A stretch of DNA of 64,000 nucleotides, from the NCBI RefSeq assembly GCF_018252635.1, contig NZ_JAGTXM010000006.1:124001-188000 (forward strand), in the 5' to 3' direction. Position 1 is the first letter of the stretch. Each line of letters opens with the position of its first letter. Source of the DNA: Citrobacter amalonaticus (GTDB lineage Bacteria > Pseudomonadota > Gammaproteobacteria > Enterobacterales > Enterobacteriaceae). The position numbers were made by a program, and so were the translations under genes. Shown piece by piece: positions 63,376 to 64,000 of the stretch. The notes beneath the pieces were generated by a model. That model did no database searches and had not been told where the DNA came from. It saw nothing but the letters and a program-made list of their open reading frames with translations.

Positions 63376-64000
63376 ATGCCAGCCAAGCGCAACCTGATAA
63401 ATAATATAAGAATATTCGTTCTTGCGATCCTGCTCTCCATTGCAGCCATTCAGTTTTCGCGTTTGATATCCCCTCTGGCCATTGTGGATTCCAGCTATAT
63501 TTATCTTTCATGGTTGCCGCTGTGCGTACTGCTGTCGGTAATGTTTCTTTTTGGCAGACGAGGTGTTCTGCCTGTGATATCAGCGTTGTATATCACTAAC
63601 CACTGGAATCTTCATCTGCCGTTTGCCCAGGGAGCAGTCCTTCTCTTTTGCCAGATGTTTGCTGTGGTGGGTATTTGCGCCATTGCTCGCTGGCAATTGG
63701 GTTCGCGCTGGCGCTATGGACTACCCAATCGCAATATCTGGCGACGTGTCATTTTGTTCGGTTTTATCACGCCTGTGGGGATTAAAATCAGCATGTATCT
63801 GGCGGGTCATTATCTCGACTTTCCGGTGGCCGTCTCGACGTTTTTTGGTACAGCAGCCGCTATTTTCACGATTGTCGATATTCTAAGCCTGATCTCTGCG
63901 GTGCTAATCTTCACCATGCTTTTTTATTACCCGATGCGGATGATCGTGAGTCCACACTATGCCCGGACATTCTGGCGTAGAGATATCGCCCCCTGTTTCA
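63376..64000 (+). CDS. pdeA: Cyclic-di-GMP phosphodiesterase PdeA (YfeA), 5' part only
   Basis: The frame opens MPAKRNLINNIRIFVLAILL and stays open to the window end (208 codons). It covers the N-terminal MASE1 membrane sensor domain with about five or six hydrophobic segments, ending FYYPMRMIVSPHYARTFWRR as in E. coli YfeA. The degenerate GGDEF and catalytic EAL domains that would hydrolyse cyclic di-GMP lie beyond the window. Similarity to E. coli is clear but lower than for neighbouring genes. Confidence 0.88.
   Translation, partial: MPAKRNLINNIRIFVLAILLSIAAIQFSRLISPLAIVDSSYIYLSWLPLCVLLSVMFLFGRRGVLPVISALYITNHWNLHLPFAQGAVLLFCQMFAVVGICAIARWQLGSRWRYGLPNRNIWRRVILFGFITPVGIKISMYLAGHYLDFPVAVSTFFGTAAAIFTIVDILSLISAVLIFTMLFYYPMRMIVSPHYARTFWRRDIAPCF

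Overview
The window is a chromosomal segment from an enterobacterium of the Escherichia/Salmonella/Citrobacter group. Gene order and protein sequences match the region that runs from dapE to pdeA (yfeA) at about minute 53-56 of the E. coli map, with almost every gene full length. The ptsJ-yfeJ pair next to pdxK is a Salmonella-type feature that is absent from E. coli K-12, and the eut proteins look closer to Salmonella than to E. coli. I favour a Citrobacter-like organism, but I judged this by memory of the families and not by a search.

Layout. 1-7 kb holds dapE (3' end cut by the window edge), yffB, the 19-residue gene ypfM, the RND pump acrD and the nitrate/nitrite sensor kinase narQ. 7-16.5 kb holds the iron-sulfur flavoprotein aegA, nudK, the periplasmic DUF1176 protein ypfG, the stationary-phase pentose phosphate pair talA-tktB, and the malic enzyme maeB. 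16.6-31.4 kb is a complete 17-gene ethanolamine utilisation operon, eutS-P-Q-T-D-M-N-E-J-G-H-A-B-C-L-K-R, including all five shell proteins of the microcompartment. REP sequences sit between eutM and eutN and between eutG and eutH.

31.5-37.2 kb holds hemF, amiA, ypeA, yfeZ, yfeY, yfeX and ucpA, with a threefold 109-bp tandem REP array after yfeX. 37.4-42.2 kb is the sulfate/thiosulfate operon cysPUWA plus cysM. 42.2-45.4 kb is a vitamin B6 salvage island: yfeJ and ptsJ diverge from pdxK, which is overlapped by an uncharacterised 79-residue gene. 45.6-50.5 kb holds crr, ptsI, ptsH, cysK and cysZ. 50.7-56.4 kb holds zipA, ligA, ypeB, the divergent yfeH/yfeR pair and a FlxA-like gene. 56.6-59.7 kb is the xanthosine cluster xapA-xapB-xapR. 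59.8-64 kb holds a tRNA-Val triplet followed by a broken tRNA-Lys gene, gltX, the paralogous small DNA-binding proteins yfeC and yfeD, two tRNA-Ala genes and the 5' part of pdeA.

How the genes work together. EutBC, EutE, EutG and EutD convert ethanolamine to acetyl-CoA, ethanol and acetyl phosphate inside the shell. EutA and EutT maintain the cobalamin cofactor, and EutR activates the operon. The cys genes import sulfate/thiosulfate (CysPUWA, CysZ) and fix it into cysteine (CysK, CysM). PtsI, PtsH and Crr are the general sugar phosphotransferase proteins.

I found no CRISPR array, prophage, insertion sequence or obviously new multi-gene system. The most unusual signal is the interrupted tRNA-Lys gene at 59798-59964. 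It keeps both ends of a lysine tRNA but carries a hairpin-rich insert in the T-loop and a replaced anticodon-to-variable-loop segment.
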